Assembly (NCBI GenBank): GCA_963826795.1
Contig: CAWGYT010000024.1
Span: forward strand, 1-64,000
Reading direction: 5' to 3'
From: CAWGYT01 sp963826795
GTDB lineage: Bacteria > Planctomycetota > Planctomycetia > Pirellulales > Pirellulaceae
Length of the DNA: 64,000 nt
Shown: positions 18,056 through 28,057 of the stretch, in pieces
Position numbering within the stretch: the stretch's first letter is position 1
Layout: each line of letters opens with the position of its first letter
The notes under the pieces: model-generated
Database searches by the model: none
The model's input: the letters and a program-made list of their open reading frames with translations, nothing else
Told to the model about the DNA's origin: nothing
Position numbers and translations under genes: made by a program

Positions 18056-18529
18056 ATGAGCAAGAAATCAGCGGACGGGTGGTTTGCGGAGTATGGCGAG
18101 AGTCATCGGAATCGAGCGAATAAGCTGATTCATTGGGTCTGTGTGCCCTTGATCGTGGCGAGTCTGATCGCAATGACCTGGGCACTGCCAGTGCCTCGCC
18201 TGCTGCAGGGCATTCCCTTTTTCAACTGGGCCGCCGTGTTGCTCGCATGTTCGCTGGCGTTTTATTTTCGACTTTCTCCTTCGCTGGCGATCGGGATGGT
18301 GGTCTATGCCCTGCTGGTCGTGGCAGGGATTGTGGCCTACGAGCGTTACGGGTCGGGACCTGTCTGGCAGGTCGCGTTGATCCTGTTCGTCATCGCCTGG
18401 ATCGGTCAGTTGATTGGGCATCGGATTGAGGGCAAGAAGCCGTCGTTTTTTCAGGACTTGCAATTCCTGCTGATCGGACCCATTTGGCTGTTGGGATTCA
18501 TCTACCGTAGAATGGGCATCCGCTACTGA
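18056..18529 (+). CDS. DUF962 / Mpo1-like membrane protein
   Basis: 157 residues with the DUF962 hallmarks: N-terminal WFAEYGESHRNRANKLIHWV (the HxxxxNxxxHxxG-like region with His17 and His26), four hydrophobic helices, and the closing motif IGHRIEGKKPSFFQDLQFLL followed by GPIWLLGFIY. Yeast Mpo1 of this family is an Fe-dependent dioxygenase in alpha-oxidation of 2-hydroxy fatty acids; whether the bacterial protein does the same is not known. It starts 75 bases after the cytochrome gene and is followed 64 bases later by an aldehyde dehydrogenase, which could fit a fatty-aldehyde pathway, though that is inference. Confidence 0.88.
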   Translation: MSKKSADGWFAEYGESHRNRANKLIHWVCVPLIVASLIAMTWALPVPRLLQGIPFFNWAAVLLACSLAFYFRLSPSLAIGMVVYALLVVAGIVAYERYGSGPVWQVALILFVIAWIGQLIGHRIEGKKPSFFQDLQFLLIGPIWLLGFIYRRMGIRY

Positions 18530-18593
18530 AGCGGGCCACGCGCCCGAAGTCGATGGCTTGCCACAAGGCGTCGCGGTCCACCCGAGTGAACGA

Positions 18594-20291
18594 ATGAACG
18601 CTCCCGCATCCCTGAACGATGGAACGCAACTGAGCACAGCCGAAGAGCTCGACCGGGCGCTCTTCGGGCTTCGACAGGCGGCGAAGCGATGGGCACGGCA
18701 GTCGTTGGACGCCAGGGTGGCTTTGATTGACCGTTGTATCGCGGGCGTGACCGCTGTTGCGGCAGAATGGGTCGAGGCAGCCTGTCGTGCCAAGCGAATT
18801 CCGGCAACCAGCCCGGCACGCGCTGAAGAGATCGTGGCGGGGCCCGTTGCGACGATTCGGCAGCTTCGCTTGTTGGCGCGGACGTTCGCCGATCTGCAGG
18901 CGACCGGACGACCGTGCCTGCCGGGGAAAGTTCAGTTCGTCCAGGGGCAAGCTCGCGTCCCGATCTTTCCCACGCCTGAGCTGTTCGATTCGCTCCTGTT
19001 CCGACCGATGACGGCCGAGGCGTGGCTCCAACGCGACGTCGAACCGGATCGTCTCCACGGCGATCAGGTCTCGCGATTGCTCCACGGCGAGGGGGACTCG
19101 CGCGTCGTCGTTGTCTTGGGCGCTGGGAATGTCTCTTCGATTCCCGCAACGGATGCCCTCTCAAAGATTTTTGCGGAGAGCCACCCCGTTCTCCTGAAGA
19201 TGAATCCGGTCAACGCGTATCTGGGGCCCATTTTCGAACGAGCTTTTGAATCTCTGATTGCGAGCGATCTGCTGAGAATCGTCTACGGCGGGGCCGATGT
19301 GGGAAGCTATCTGGTCGGCCATGCGCAGACCGACGAAGTTCACATCACGGGTTCCATCGGATCGCACGACGCGATCGTTTGGGGGAGTTCGGAGGATGAG
19401 CAGCAGCGGCGTAAGAAGGCCAGCGAGCCCCTGTTGCAGAAGCGGATCACCAGCGAGTTGGGCAACGTCAGCCCGTGGGCGATCGTTCCTGGGCGATACT
19501 CGCCAGCCCAACTCCGCGCCCAGGCCGAGAGTGTCGTGGCATCGATTACCAACAATGCGTCGTTCAACTGCGTCGCCACGAAAGTCATTGTCACGAATCG
19601 GAACTGGTCCCAGCGATCCGAGTTCTGCGATCTCGTCTCTGAGCGACTCGCGGGAACTCCGCGCCGGTACGCCTACTATCCGGGGGCAGCCGATCGGTAT
19701 GAACGCTTTGCGGGAACTCGCCCGGACGATTCCGAGTGGTTGCCTTGGACGCTCCTGCGCAACGTCGACCCGGACCGTTCGCCCGAGTTGCTGCAATCGG
19801 AGTCGTTTGTCGGCGTTTGTGCCGAGGTCGTCCTGGACGCGGACTCGCCCACTGACTTCCTGCGCCAGGCAGTCGAGATGCTGAATCGGCGTCTGTGGGG
19901 CAGTTTGGCGGCGACGATCACGTTGCCCCCGGGCTTTCAACGGGAAATGCCACAAGAGCTGGACGACGCCTTGCGGGCGCTTCGCTATGGCGTGATCGGG
20001 CTGAATCAATGGGCCGGTGTGGCGTTCGCGTGGATGTCGCCGCCCTGGGGCGGGCACCCCTGCGGCACGCTGGCGGATGCGCAAAGCGGGATCGGGACCG
20101 TACACAATACGTACCTGTTGGATCGACCCGAGAAAACGATACTCCGCGCACCGCTGATCCTTCGCCCCAAACCGATCTGGTTCACGTCCCATCGACACCC
20201 CGAGTCTCTCGCCTGGAATCTGTGGGAACTCTATCGTCGGCCCAGCGCCACTCGCCTGCCATCCTTGCTATGGCGCGCCTTCACGGCGTGA
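18594..20291 (+). CDS. Aldehyde dehydrogenase family protein (acyl-CoA reductase-like)
   Basis: A 565-residue aldehyde dehydrogenase superfamily protein. The catalytic Cys is C326 in NNASFNCVATKVIV and the general-base region is ITSELGNVSPWAIV; the nucleotide-binding part has VVVVLGAGNVSSIPATD and VHITGSIGSHDAIVWG. It is longer and more divergent than canonical NAD-dependent enzymes, and in overall layout resembles acyl-CoA reductase-type members. The ATG at 18594 is preferred; the frame is open to a TTG at 18558 but those 12 codons look non-coding. It follows the DUF962 gene, with which it may be co-transcribed, and is followed directly by repeat cluster 2. Confidence 0.82.
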   Translation: MNAPASLNDGTQLSTAEELDRALFGLRQAAKRWARQSLDARVALIDRCIAGVTAVAAEWVEAACRAKRIPATSPARAEEIVAGPVATIRQLRLLARTFADLQATGRPCLPGKVQFVQGQARVPIFPTPELFDSLLFRPMTAEAWLQRDVEPDRLHGDQVSRLLHGEGDSRVVVVLGAGNVSSIPATDALSKIFAESHPVLLKMNPVNAYLGPIFERAFESLIASDLLRIVYGGADVGSYLVGHAQTDEVHITGSIGSHDAIVWGSSEDEQQRRKKASEPLLQKRITSELGNVSPWAIVPGRYSPAQLRAQAESVVASITNNASFNCVATKVIVTNRNWSQRSEFCDLVSERLAGTPRRYAYYPGAADRYERFAGTRPDDSEWLPWTLLRNVDPDRSPELLQSESFVGVCAEVVLDADSPTDFLRQAVEMLNRRLWGSLAATITLPPGFQREMPQELDDALRALRYGVIGLNQWAGVAFAWMSPPWGGHPCGTLADAQSGIGTVHNTYLLDRPEKTILRAPLILRPKPIWFTSHRHPESLAWNLWELYRRPSATRLPSLLWRAFTA

Positions 20292-20319
20292 TCCGGCTGG
20301 CGATCGTCGGCCGAAATGA

Positions 20320-21170
20320 CAACCTCGTGGGGAGCGGTGACAACCTCCTGGGGAGCGGTGACAACCTCCTGGGGAGAAGTGACACGATCCTGTCCCTTCT
20401 CCCCAACGCGGGAGAAGGTGGCCGCAGGCCGGATGAGGGGGCCCCGCGAGCTGCCGAACGCTCAGCCCTCACCCGCTCGGGTCCCGCGAGCGTGACCCGA
20501 GCGACCTCTCCCGGCCCCGGGAGAGGTGACAAGCTCGTGGGGAGCGGTGACAACTTCCTGGGGAGCGGTGACAACCACCTGGGGAGCGGTGACAACCTCC
20601 TGGGGAGAAGTGACACGATCCTGTCCCTTCTCCCCAACGCGGGAGAAGGTGGCCGCAGGCCGGATGAGGGGGCCCCGCGAGCCGCCAAACGCTCAGCCCT
20701 CACCCGCTCGGGTCCCGCGGGCGTGACCCGAGCGACCTCTCCCGGCCCCGGGAGAGGTGACAAGCTCGTGGGGAGAGGTGACAACCACCTGGGGAGCGGT
20801 GACAACCACCTGGGGAGCGGTGACAACCACCTGGGGAGCGGTGACAACCTCCTGGGGAGAAGTGACACGATCCTGTCCCTTCTCCCCAACGCGGGAGAAG
20901 GTGGCCGCAGGCCGGATGAGGGGGCCCCGCGAGCCGCCAAACGCTCAGCCCTCACCCGCTCGGGTCCCGCGGGCGTGACCCGAGCGACCTCTCCCGGCCC
21001 CGGGAGCGGTGACAACCTCCGGGCGAGCGGTGACAACCTCCTGGGGAGCGGTGACAAGCTCCTGGGGAGAGGTGACAAGCTCCTGGGGAGCGGTGACAAG
21101 CTCCTGGGGAGCGGTGACAACCTCCTGGGGAGGGGTGACAACCTCCTGGGGAGCGGTCGCAACACTCTGA
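20320..21170 (+). repeat. Composite palindromic repeat cluster 2 with 21-bp tandem expansion
   Basis: Three composite units (CCTTCTCCCCAACGCGGGAG... near 20393, 20624, 20876; spacing 231-252 bp) are interleaved with and followed by runs of a 21-bp unit made of GGGAGCGGTGAC plus the locus-specific nine bases AACCTCCTG (variants AACCACCTG, AAGCTCCTG). The runs contain two to eight copies. All reading frames stay open through the array because the period is a multiple of three, which produces long but meaningless open frames on both strands. It begins about 30 bases after the aldehyde dehydrogenase stop. 21171-21469 holds no gene apart from the ribosome-binding site of the next one. Confidence 0.92.
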
Positions 21171-21456
21171 CACGAAAGCGACTTTTCGACGGTACGACCT
21201 CCCAGAGCGCGTGACGAGCAGATCATCGGGACGACACCACGATGCTATCTGTCGCGAGATCGATCCTGGACGTCGTCCAGAGGATCACGGGAAGTCCGAC
21301 TCGCCGTGTTGACGATCCGCGAGATACCCCTCATCCCTTCGCTGTCTTTCCTGGGCTCTCTATTCGGGTCGCGTCAGGTGCAAAAAACACGACTGGCATC
21401 GAAAGTGCGGTGCCCGCTAACATCTCGGACACGAACTGAGGGATCGGTTTATTGCC

Positions 21457-21463
21457 AGGAGGG
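21457..21463 (+). promoter_or_regulatory. Shine-Dalgarno AGGAGGG that fixes the start at 21470
   Basis: AGGAGGG lies six bases before the ATG at 21470, an ideal ribosome-binding site. It decides the start of the predicted outer-membrane protein, whose longer frame from 21306 lacks such a site and is in a different frame for its first part. Confidence 0.75.
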
Positions 21464-21469
21464 ATTCCG

Positions 21470-22451
21470 ATGGATCGTCACGTCGGCCAGATGGGTCGGT
21501 TGCTGCTCAGCTGGGTTGCTTGTGGTGGGCGCCTGTCCGAATGGGGAGCTGCCAGCGGGCGAGCTGAACGCCATTCGTTCGCGTGTCCGGAAGGAGAAGA
21601 AGGAGAAGCCGCGACGCGACCCCGATCGCGATTCGGAGGACTCCGATTCGGATCAGAACAAATCCGCCGCTCGGCTGGATCCGATTCGCGCGGAAGTCCG
21701 TCGGCCTGAGGCCAATGGCCGCCGCGAGCCCCGACGCCGCAATCGCTATCCCGCTCGTTCGCCGGGCAGTCTGGGCATGTACTTCTCGAGTCCCGCGTGG
21801 AACGTTTCGCCGTATCCGGTGGTCGCCGAACAGCATGTTCATCTCTACGAAGCGGCTCCGGTCGCGGACGGAAGTGTCGTAACGGAAACGCCCTATTTAC
21901 TCGACGAATTGCCTCCCCCGGCGCGGGTCCCGATGTCGGCCGAGCCGTTGGTTGAGTTTGCAGATCCTTGGACGGTGAGGGTGGACACCGAATATGCCTC
22001 CAACCTGGGGCAGCTCTCGCGATTCGGACTCAATGGCCTGGCGCAGGCACCGCAGGGTTTGGGGATCGACTTCGGTGTTCGGTTGAACTGGGAGCAAGAC
22101 CTGGGAATCCGAGACCAGCTCTGGCTGGGCGACGTCAACCTGATGTTCGAGTTGTCGCGGACGGAGCGTTTCAGTTTTCGTGCCGGGATCGGGCTCAATT
22201 GGCTGGCGGATGTTTACGGAGCCGAAACGGGTTTGAACCTGACGGTGGGATCGGATTGGTTCGTGGCGCCAAAGCTGGTCTTGGTGGGCGAGTTGGACGT
22301 GGGAACCCTGGGCGCCGCCAGCCTGTTCCACGGTCGTTTTACGGCGGGTTATCGCCTGGAGCGAGCGGAGTTGTTTGCGGGCTACGATCGCCTGGACATC
22401 GGCGGCGTTGGAATCGACAGTCTGGTCAGCGGAGTTCGTTTTCGATTCTAG
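21470..22451 (+). CDS. Predicted outer-membrane beta-barrel protein, one frameshift near 21520
   Basis: Starts MDRHVGQMGRLLLSWVA after a strong ribosome-binding site; one extra base near 21520 moves the frame to VVGACPNGELPAGELNAIRS, completing a signal sequence with a possible lipobox (VGAC). A highly charged stretch follows (RSRVRKEKKEKPRRDPDRDS, about 25-75). The C-terminal 170 residues alternate polar and aromatic residues in beta-strand pairs (IDFGVRLNWEQDLGIRDQLW, FSFRAGIGLNWLADVYGAET, GRFTAGYRLERAELFAGYDR) and end in Phe (SGVRFRF), the outer-membrane insertion signature. I do not recognise a named family. About 326 residues once repaired. Confidence 0.65.
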
Positions 22452-22469
22452 TGCGTTGTCACAGCTAAG

Positions 22470-22505
22470 GTTCCGGCTTTTGGGACCTGACCCCTTTTCC
22501 CAACT
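22470..22505. repeat. Single CTTTTGGGACCTGACCCC 3'-end repeat
   Basis: One inverted-orientation copy of the GGGGTCAGGTC core with its CCGG and TTTTCCC flanks starts about 20 bases after the stop of the outer-membrane protein gene. It matches the copies between the DUF1549 and DUF1501 genes almost base for base. Confidence 0.7.
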
Positions 22506-22577
22506 CCGTTACAATCAAGGAGGCCGTGGCGGCGGACCAGACCTTGCCGTGCTGGAGATCGAGAATCAGCAGGATCC

Positions 22578-23456
22578 ATGTACGAGGAAAACCTTAAGCC
22601 CCTTCCGCTTGGCGATGCATCGGTTGTCTTTGCAAAGCAGATGGCAGCCGCCAAGCAGCAGTGTCCGCCATCCGGATGGCCGCCCATCGAACCGACCCGT
22701 CCGATTCGGTTTGCCGCTCGCGAGCTTCAGCCCTATTTAGTTGGCATCGCTCGCCGCTTGTTGCTGCCAGGCAGCCGTGTTGCCGGGTACGAACACTTGG
22801 CCACGCTCGGTCGGCTGGCCCGTGAAGGGCGTCGATGTATTGTCTGCCTGAACCATCGTTCGAACCTCGATGTGCCAACGCTCTGCGCACTGCTGGAGGA
22901 CCAGCATCAGCCCGATGTGTTTCATCGCATCATCTGGATTGCAGGACGAAAACTGCAGGAAGACGAATCGCTAACGGGGATCCTGGTGCAAGGCTTCAAC
23001 CAAGTCATCGTGACGCCTCGATCCTGGTTGTCAGATGACCATTCTGAGTCAGAGTTGCGCCGCTCACCAGTTGAACGTCGCTGCCTTGGCGCTGTCCACA
23101 AGTTGAAACGTGAGGGCTGGATTTTCGGACTGTTTCCGGCGGGGACGCGCTTGAGGCCGGGCGACGAGTCGACGGCCCGCGCAATTGAGGAGACCGATAG
23201 CTATCTTAAGACCGTCGATTTTATGGTGTTGGGATACATTGACGGTTGTTCGTTGCCGGTGAGCCGGAACTGCGACTTCACACACGAGGTACCGCGCTCG
23301 GCGGTGATCGTGTACACCTTTGGCCCGGTGCTGGAGACAAGCCGCTGGCGATCCCAAGCGGCCCGACGCTATCCGAATTTGGGTCAGCGAGGAGCATCGG
23401 CCCAGGCGATCATGGAGGACATTGCAAGCCTCTCGCCGGCAAGCCCGACAGGTTGA
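22578..23456 (+). CDS. PlsC-like 1-acylglycerol-3-phosphate acyltransferase family protein
   Basis: A 292-residue acyltransferase of the PlsB/PlsC superfamily. Block I is LNHRSNLDVPT (N92-H93, D97: the NHxxxxD catalytic motif). Block III is FGLFPAGTRLRPG, in which the usual Glu of FPEGTR is Ala (about residue 188). Block II-like GFNQVIVTPRSW lies between. Residues 50-75 hold a short amphipathic/hydrophobic segment for membrane contact. The Glu-to-Ala change affects a residue that binds the glycerol-phosphate in classical enzymes, so the acceptor may differ. Neighbours (an outer-membrane protein and a cytochrome protein) do not point to a pathway. Confidence 0.8.
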   Translation: MYEENLKPLPLGDASVVFAKQMAAAKQQCPPSGWPPIEPTRPIRFAARELQPYLVGIARRLLLPGSRVAGYEHLATLGRLAREGRRCIVCLNHRSNLDVPTLCALLEDQHQPDVFHRIIWIAGRKLQEDESLTGILVQGFNQVIVTPRSWLSDDHSESELRRSPVERRCLGAVHKLKREGWIFGLFPAGTRLRPGDESTARAIEETDSYLKTVDFMVLGYIDGCSLPVSRNCDFTHEVPRSAVIVYTFGPVLETSRWRSQAARRYPNLGQRGASAQAIMEDIASLSPASPTG

Positions 23457-23607
23457 GACGATTCGTCGCGTCCGCCGTCTGGCCTGAAGCGACCGACTCG
23501 CGAGCTACCGAAGTGCTTGTCAGGTGGGCTCGATCCGGCAACAATAAAAGGCTTGCCGCATACGACGCGCGAGTGCTCTCGCGTCCCGCCTTGAGGATCC
23601 CACCCCG

Positions 23608-26600
23608 ATGAATCGACTTCGCTGTTTCGTATCTCTCTTGCTTGTCTCGTCGACCTTCACTTTGTCTCCCGATACACTACCAGCTCAGACGGCCGAACCC
23701 GTTCCGCCGACGGTTGCTGCGGCGTCCAGTGAAGGTCTCGCGAACTTGGATTCGATTCGCACGCCTGACGGAATGAAGGGTGGGCTTTTTGCGGCGGAAC
23801 CGGACGTCGCCAATCCGGTTGCGTTCTTTACCGATGATCAGGGACGCGTGTTTGTCTGCGAGTCCTTCCGACAGAATCAGGGAGTGACCGACAATCGAAG
23901 TCACGACGCTTCCTGGCTGGATGCTGATCTGGCAGCGCAAACTGTTGAAGATCGGCGCCTCTATCATCTCGAACATCTGGGCGACGAGGCGATCAGCTAC
24001 CAGCAGCAGGACGACCGCTTGCGGTTGCTGGTGGATTCCGACGGCGACGGCGTGGCGGATGAGTCCCATGTTTTCGCGGATCATTTCAACGGGCTGATCG
24101 AGGGAACCGGCGCCGGCGTGTTGGAGCACGAGGGCAACGTCTATTACGCGTGCATCCCGAATCTGTGGCGGTTGCGCGACACGGATGGCGACCAGCGCGC
24201 CGACCAGCGGCAGGTTCTGACGACGGGTTATGGCGTCCGCGTCGCGTTTCGCGGACACGATTTGCACGGGTTTCGAATCGGCCCGGATGGGCGACTGTAT
24301 TTCAGCATTGGGGACCGAGGCGCGAATGTGGATACGGCTGACGGACCCGTCAAGAACGTCGAATCGGGATCGGTGTTTCGTTGCGAGTTGGATGGATCGA
24401 AGCTCGAGCTCTTCGCAACCGGCCTGCGCAACCCTCAGGAGTTGGCCTTTGACGACCATGGCAATCTGTTCACGGGTGACAATAACTCGGACAGCGGCGA
24501 CAAAGCGCGTTGGGTCTATGTTGTCCCCGGTGGCGACAGTGGCTGGCGGATGGCGTATCAATACCTGGATGACCGGGGACCGTTCAACCGCGAGCGACTC
24601 TGGCATCCGTTTCACGAAGGCCAGCCCGCCTATCTCGTGCCTCCGGTCGCGAATTTGGCGGACGGCCCCTCGGGACTCGACTATTACCCCGGTACGGGAT
24701 TCGGTGACGAGTTCGAGGGTCGCTTCTTCCTTTGCGATTTTCGCGGAACGCCGTCGCAAAGCGGTGTCCGATCGTTTCGCGTCGAACCGGACGGTGCCTT
24801 CTTCAAAGTGGTCGACCCGCAGCAAACGATCTGGAGCCTGCTGGCAACCGATGTGCAGTTCGGTCCCGACGGCGGCCTCTATGTTTCGGACTGGGTGAAT
24901 GGTTGGAACGGCGAGGGCAAGGGTCGGATCTATCGTTTTGTCTCCGAGACTCACCAGCAGGATCCGATCGTGGCGGACGTCCGCACGCTGCTCGCCACCG
25001 GTTTTGAGGAAGTGGCCAGCGACCGCCTGGCGGAGTTGCTCGCCCACCAGGACCAGCGCGTCCGACAGAAAGCTCAGTTTGCATTGGCCCGACGTCGTGA
25101 CGTCCCGTCGCTTCATCGAATTGCGACAGGCGACGCTGAGCTGTTAGCGCGACTACATGCGATGTGGGGACTGGAACAGATTGCACGGGCCGATTCGGCC
25201 AGCCGGTCGGTCGTGCGTGAATCGCTACGCGGACTCGTCGATCATCCCCACGCGGAGGTGCGGGCTCACGCGGTGCGGCTCTTGGGTGAGCTTGGTGGGG
25301 AAGGACTCGGGCAGCTGATCCGCCCGCGGTTGGCTGACGACAGTCTCCGCGTCCGCTATTTCGCGGCCCTCAGCCTCGGCAGGTTGGAGGACAAGGCTTC
25401 GTACGACGCCGTCGTTCGCTTGCTTGAAGAAAACGACAATCAAGATCCGATCGTGCGTCACGGCGGGACAATGGCTCTGACGCAGTTAGCCAGCAACGGT
25501 CAGCTTGAATCGTTGGCGTCCAGTGAGTCCGTCGCCGTACGTTTGGCGGCCGTCGTCGCGTTGCGAAGAAACGAGGCGGCCGAAGTCGCCCGGTTTCTGG
25601 ATGATCCGGATCCCCGCGTTGTCGTCGAAGCCGCTCGAGCCATTCACGATCTTCCCGTTGTGGCGGCGATGGCCTCCCTGGCACGCCTGATCGATCTTCC
25701 CACGGAAGACGATGCCCTGTCGCGTCGGATTCTGAACGCGAATTTCCGCCTGGGAGGTACCGAGCACGCGACCGGGCTGGCCCGCTATGCGGCTTCGACC
25801 TCAAGGCCGCTGGCGATGCGACTTGAGGCGATCGCGATGCTCGCCGATTGGTCTCGTCCAAGTGGTCGGGACCGCGTGCTCGGCATGTGGCGTCCGCTCG
25901 CGCCGCGCGACTCGCGTGTCGTTGCCGAAGCGCTGACGCCCGTGGTTGGGGAGATGGGGCTGGAGGAAGAACCCCCGTTGCGATTGGCCGTCGCTCGTTT
26001 GGCGGGCGAGTTGGGGATCAAGGCAGCGGCCCCGATTCTCTCGGCGTTGGTGCAGGACCCTTCGGTGCGTGCCTCAGAGCGGTCCGAAGCACTGCTGGCG
26101 CTGGCGAATGTCGAAGGCGCGAAACGGCTTGCCGAAATCCGCTTTGCTCTGAATGACAAGAATGCGTCACTCCGGGCGACCGCCCTCAAACTGCTGGCCG
26201 TCCACGATCCCGCCGGCGCCGTGGCGCCCCTTGAGATCGCCGTGCGGGAGGGCGAAGTCCAGGAACGGCAAGCCGCTCTGCTGGCACTCGGTGGACTTCC
26301 GGATCAACGTGCCGACTCGCTGTTGGCCCAGACAATGCAGCAGCTGGTCGAGGGTGACTTGCCGGCGGAACTCCATCTGGAAGCGCTGACGGCCTCCGCC
26401 TCGCGAGAAAACCCCCTGCTGCGGGCCTTGCGAGAACGCTTTGAAGCTACACGCGACCCCCAGCGTCCGTCCGAACAGTACCGAGAAACGCTCTACGGCG
26501 GCGATGCGGAACGTGGTCGGCATGTTTTCCTGGAGAAGGCCGCCGTTTCCTGCGTCCGCTGCCACAAGGTCTTCGATAATGGCGGCGAAGTGGGACCTGA

Positions 26601-26955
26601 GTTGACTCGGATCGCCGCCGAGAAGGATCGCCAGTACTTGCTCGAGTCCATCGTGGAACCCAATAAGGCGGTCGCCAAGGGATTCGAATCCGTCCTGATC
26701 ATCGATGATGCCGGGCTGACCCATGTTGGAGTCCTGAAAGAGGAAACCGATACGAGCATCACCTTGATGGATGCGAATGCAAAGACGACCACGATCGCGA
26801 AGGATTCGATCGACGAACGCAGTCCCAGCGTCTCCGCGATGCCCGCGGATCTGGCCAAGCAGCTGACCAAATCGGAGTTGCGGGACCTGATCGAATTTCT
26901 GGCCAGTCTGGACGGCCGTCGCCGTGGTCGCGGCCCGCGCCCCGACCCGCTGTAG
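23608..26955 (+). CDS. PVC-type membrane-bound dehydrogenase with HEAT repeats and heme c domain
   Basis: 1,115 residues, exported (MNRLRCFVSLLLVSSTFTLS). Residues about 45-450 are a six-bladed beta-propeller of the Pirellula/Verrucomicrobium putative dehydrogenase family: FFTDDQGRVFVCESFRQNQG, DGRLYFSIGDRGANVDTADG, GLRNPQELAFDDHGNLFTGD, FGPDGGLYVSDWVNGW. Residues about 465-930 contain HEAT-like Ala/Leu-rich helical repeats (VRAHAVRLLGELGGEGLGQL). The C-terminus is a cytochrome c with CVRCHK (C982-H986) and GGEVGPELTRIAAEKDRQYL then SIVEPNKAVAKGFES. The substrate is thought in the family to be a sugar or alcohol, not proven. Followed directly by repeat cluster 3. Confidence 0.92.
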   Translation: MNRLRCFVSLLLVSSTFTLSPDTLPAQTAEPVPPTVAAASSEGLANLDSIRTPDGMKGGLFAAEPDVANPVAFFTDDQGRVFVCESFRQNQGVTDNRSHDASWLDADLAAQTVEDRRLYHLEHLGDEAISYQQQDDRLRLLVDSDGDGVADESHVFADHFNGLIEGTGAGVLEHEGNVYYACIPNLWRLRDTDGDQRADQRQVLTTGYGVRVAFRGHDLHGFRIGPDGRLYFSIGDRGANVDTADGPVKNVESGSVFRCELDGSKLELFATGLRNPQELAFDDHGNLFTGDNNSDSGDKARWVYVVPGGDSGWRMAYQYLDDRGPFNRERLWHPFHEGQPAYLVPPVANLADGPSGLDYYPGTGFGDEFEGRFFLCDFRGTPSQSGVRSFRVEPDGAFFKVVDPQQTIWSLLATDVQFGPDGGLYVSDWVNGWNGEGKGRIYRFVSETHQQDPIVADVRTLLATGFEEVASDRLAELLAHQDQRVRQKAQFALARRRDVPSLHRIATGDAELLARLHAMWGLEQIARADSASRSVVRESLRGLVDHPHAEVRAHAVRLLGELGGEGLGQLIRPRLADDSLRVRYFAALSLGRLEDKASYDAVVRLLEENDNQDPIVRHGGTMALTQLASNGQLESLASSESVAVRLAAVVALRRNEAAEVARFLDDPDPRVVVEAARAIHDLPVVAAMASLARLIDLPTEDDALSRRILNANFRLGGTEHATGLARYAASTSRPLAMRLEAIAMLADWSRPSGRDRVLGMWRPLAPRDSRVVAEALTPVVGEMGLEEEPPLRLAVARLAGELGIKAAAPILSALVQDPSVRASERSEALLALANVEGAKRLAEIRFALNDKNASLRATALKLLAVHDPAGAVAPLEIAVREGEVQERQAALLALGGLPDQRADSLLAQTMQQLVEGDLPAELHLEALTASASRENPLLRALRERFEATRDPQRPSEQYRETLYGGDAERGRHVFLEKAAVSCVRCHKVFDNGGEVGPELTRIAAEKDRQYLLESIVEPNKAVAKGFESVLIIDDAGLTHVGVLKEETDTSITLMDANAKTTTIAKDSIDERSPSVSAMPADLAKQLTKSELRDLIEFLASLDGRRRGRGPRPDPL

Positions 26956-26989
26956 TCCCACTCGTCCGTCGCCGCGGCGCCTGCCAGGC

Positions 26990-27955
26990 ACCGAGCCCTC
27001 ACCCGCGCAAAAAGGGGTCAGGTCTCTTTTTCGAGGCGACTTACGGCAAATGCGCAGAAGGTGATGTGAGGGGCATCGAGTGGCGGGTCTGGAGCTTTCT
27101 TTGATAGACCGTCTGGAGTTTTCTGGATCTTTGTCCTGTCCCTTCTCCCCAGCGCGGGAGAAGGTGGCCGCAGGCCGGATGAGGGGGCCACGCCGCCTGC
27201 CAGGCACCGAGCCCTCACCCGCTCGGCTCCCGCCCGCGGGACCCGAGCGACCTCTCCCGGCCCCGGGAGAGGTGACCCCATCGTCGGGAAAGGTGACACG
27301 ATTCTGGAGAGCGGTGACACAACCCTGTCCCTTCTCCCCAGCGCGGGAGAAGGTGGCCGCAGGCCGGATGACCCGCGCGAAAAGGGGTCAGGTCTCATTT
27401 TCGAGGCGACTTGCGGCGAATGCGCAGAAGGTGATGTGAGGGGCATCGAGTGGCGGGTCTGGAGCTTTCTTTGATAGACCGTCTGGAGTTTTCTTGGAGT
27501 TTTCAAACGCAAAGTAGACCGTCTGGATCTCTGGACCGTCTGGATCTCTGCAAACGCAAAGTAGACCGTCTGGATCTCTGTCCTGCAAACGCAAAGTAGA
27601 CCGTCTGGATCTTTGCGTTTGCTGGATCTTTGCGACCCCCACTCGTCCGTCGCCGCGGCGCCTGCCAGGCGCCGAGCCCTCACCCGCCCGGCTCCCGCCC
27701 GCGGGAGCCGGGCGACCTCTCCCGGCCTCGGGAGAGGTGACACCATCGTCGGGAGAGGTGACGCCATCGTCGGGAGAGGTGACGCCATCGTCGGGAGAGG
27801 TGACGCCATCGTCGGGAGAGGTGACGCCATCGTCGGGAGAGGTGACACCATCGTCGGGAGGTGACACCATCGTCGGGAGAGGTGACACCATCGTCGGGAG
27901 AGGTGACACCATCGTCGGGAGAGGTGACGCTATCGTCGGGAGAGGGGACGCCGAT
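26990..27955 (+). repeat. Composite palindromic repeat cluster 3, with a 118-bp duplication and a 21-bp array
   Basis: Contains two composite units (near 27136 and 27335), a duplicated block of about 118 bp (27008-27125 and 27379-27497, beginning AAAGGGGTCAGGTCT and ending in TAGACCGTCTGGAGTTTTCT), several copies of AGTAGACCGTCTGGATCT (27510-27625), and about ten copies of a 21-bp unit made of GGGAGAGGTGAC plus GCCATCGTC or ACCATCGTC (27729-27945). No credible gene is present although all frames remain open in the tandem part. The cluster begins within 50 bases of the cytochrome gene's stop. Confidence 0.9.
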
Positions 27956-28057
27956 TGTGCCCTAATAAACTTGTGATCGGAATTGACTTTTTCTAAAGAT
28001 TTTCGTATTCAGTCTCGCCACGAGGGAGAATTCGCCGAGGGCAAGGAGCGAGGCTAC

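Noticed and set aside
20281..21165. Long open frames on both strands through the 20-21 kb repeats.
   Set aside because: They are caused by a 21-bp period without stops; the translations are simple heptapeptide repeats present in several frames at once, without a start signal.
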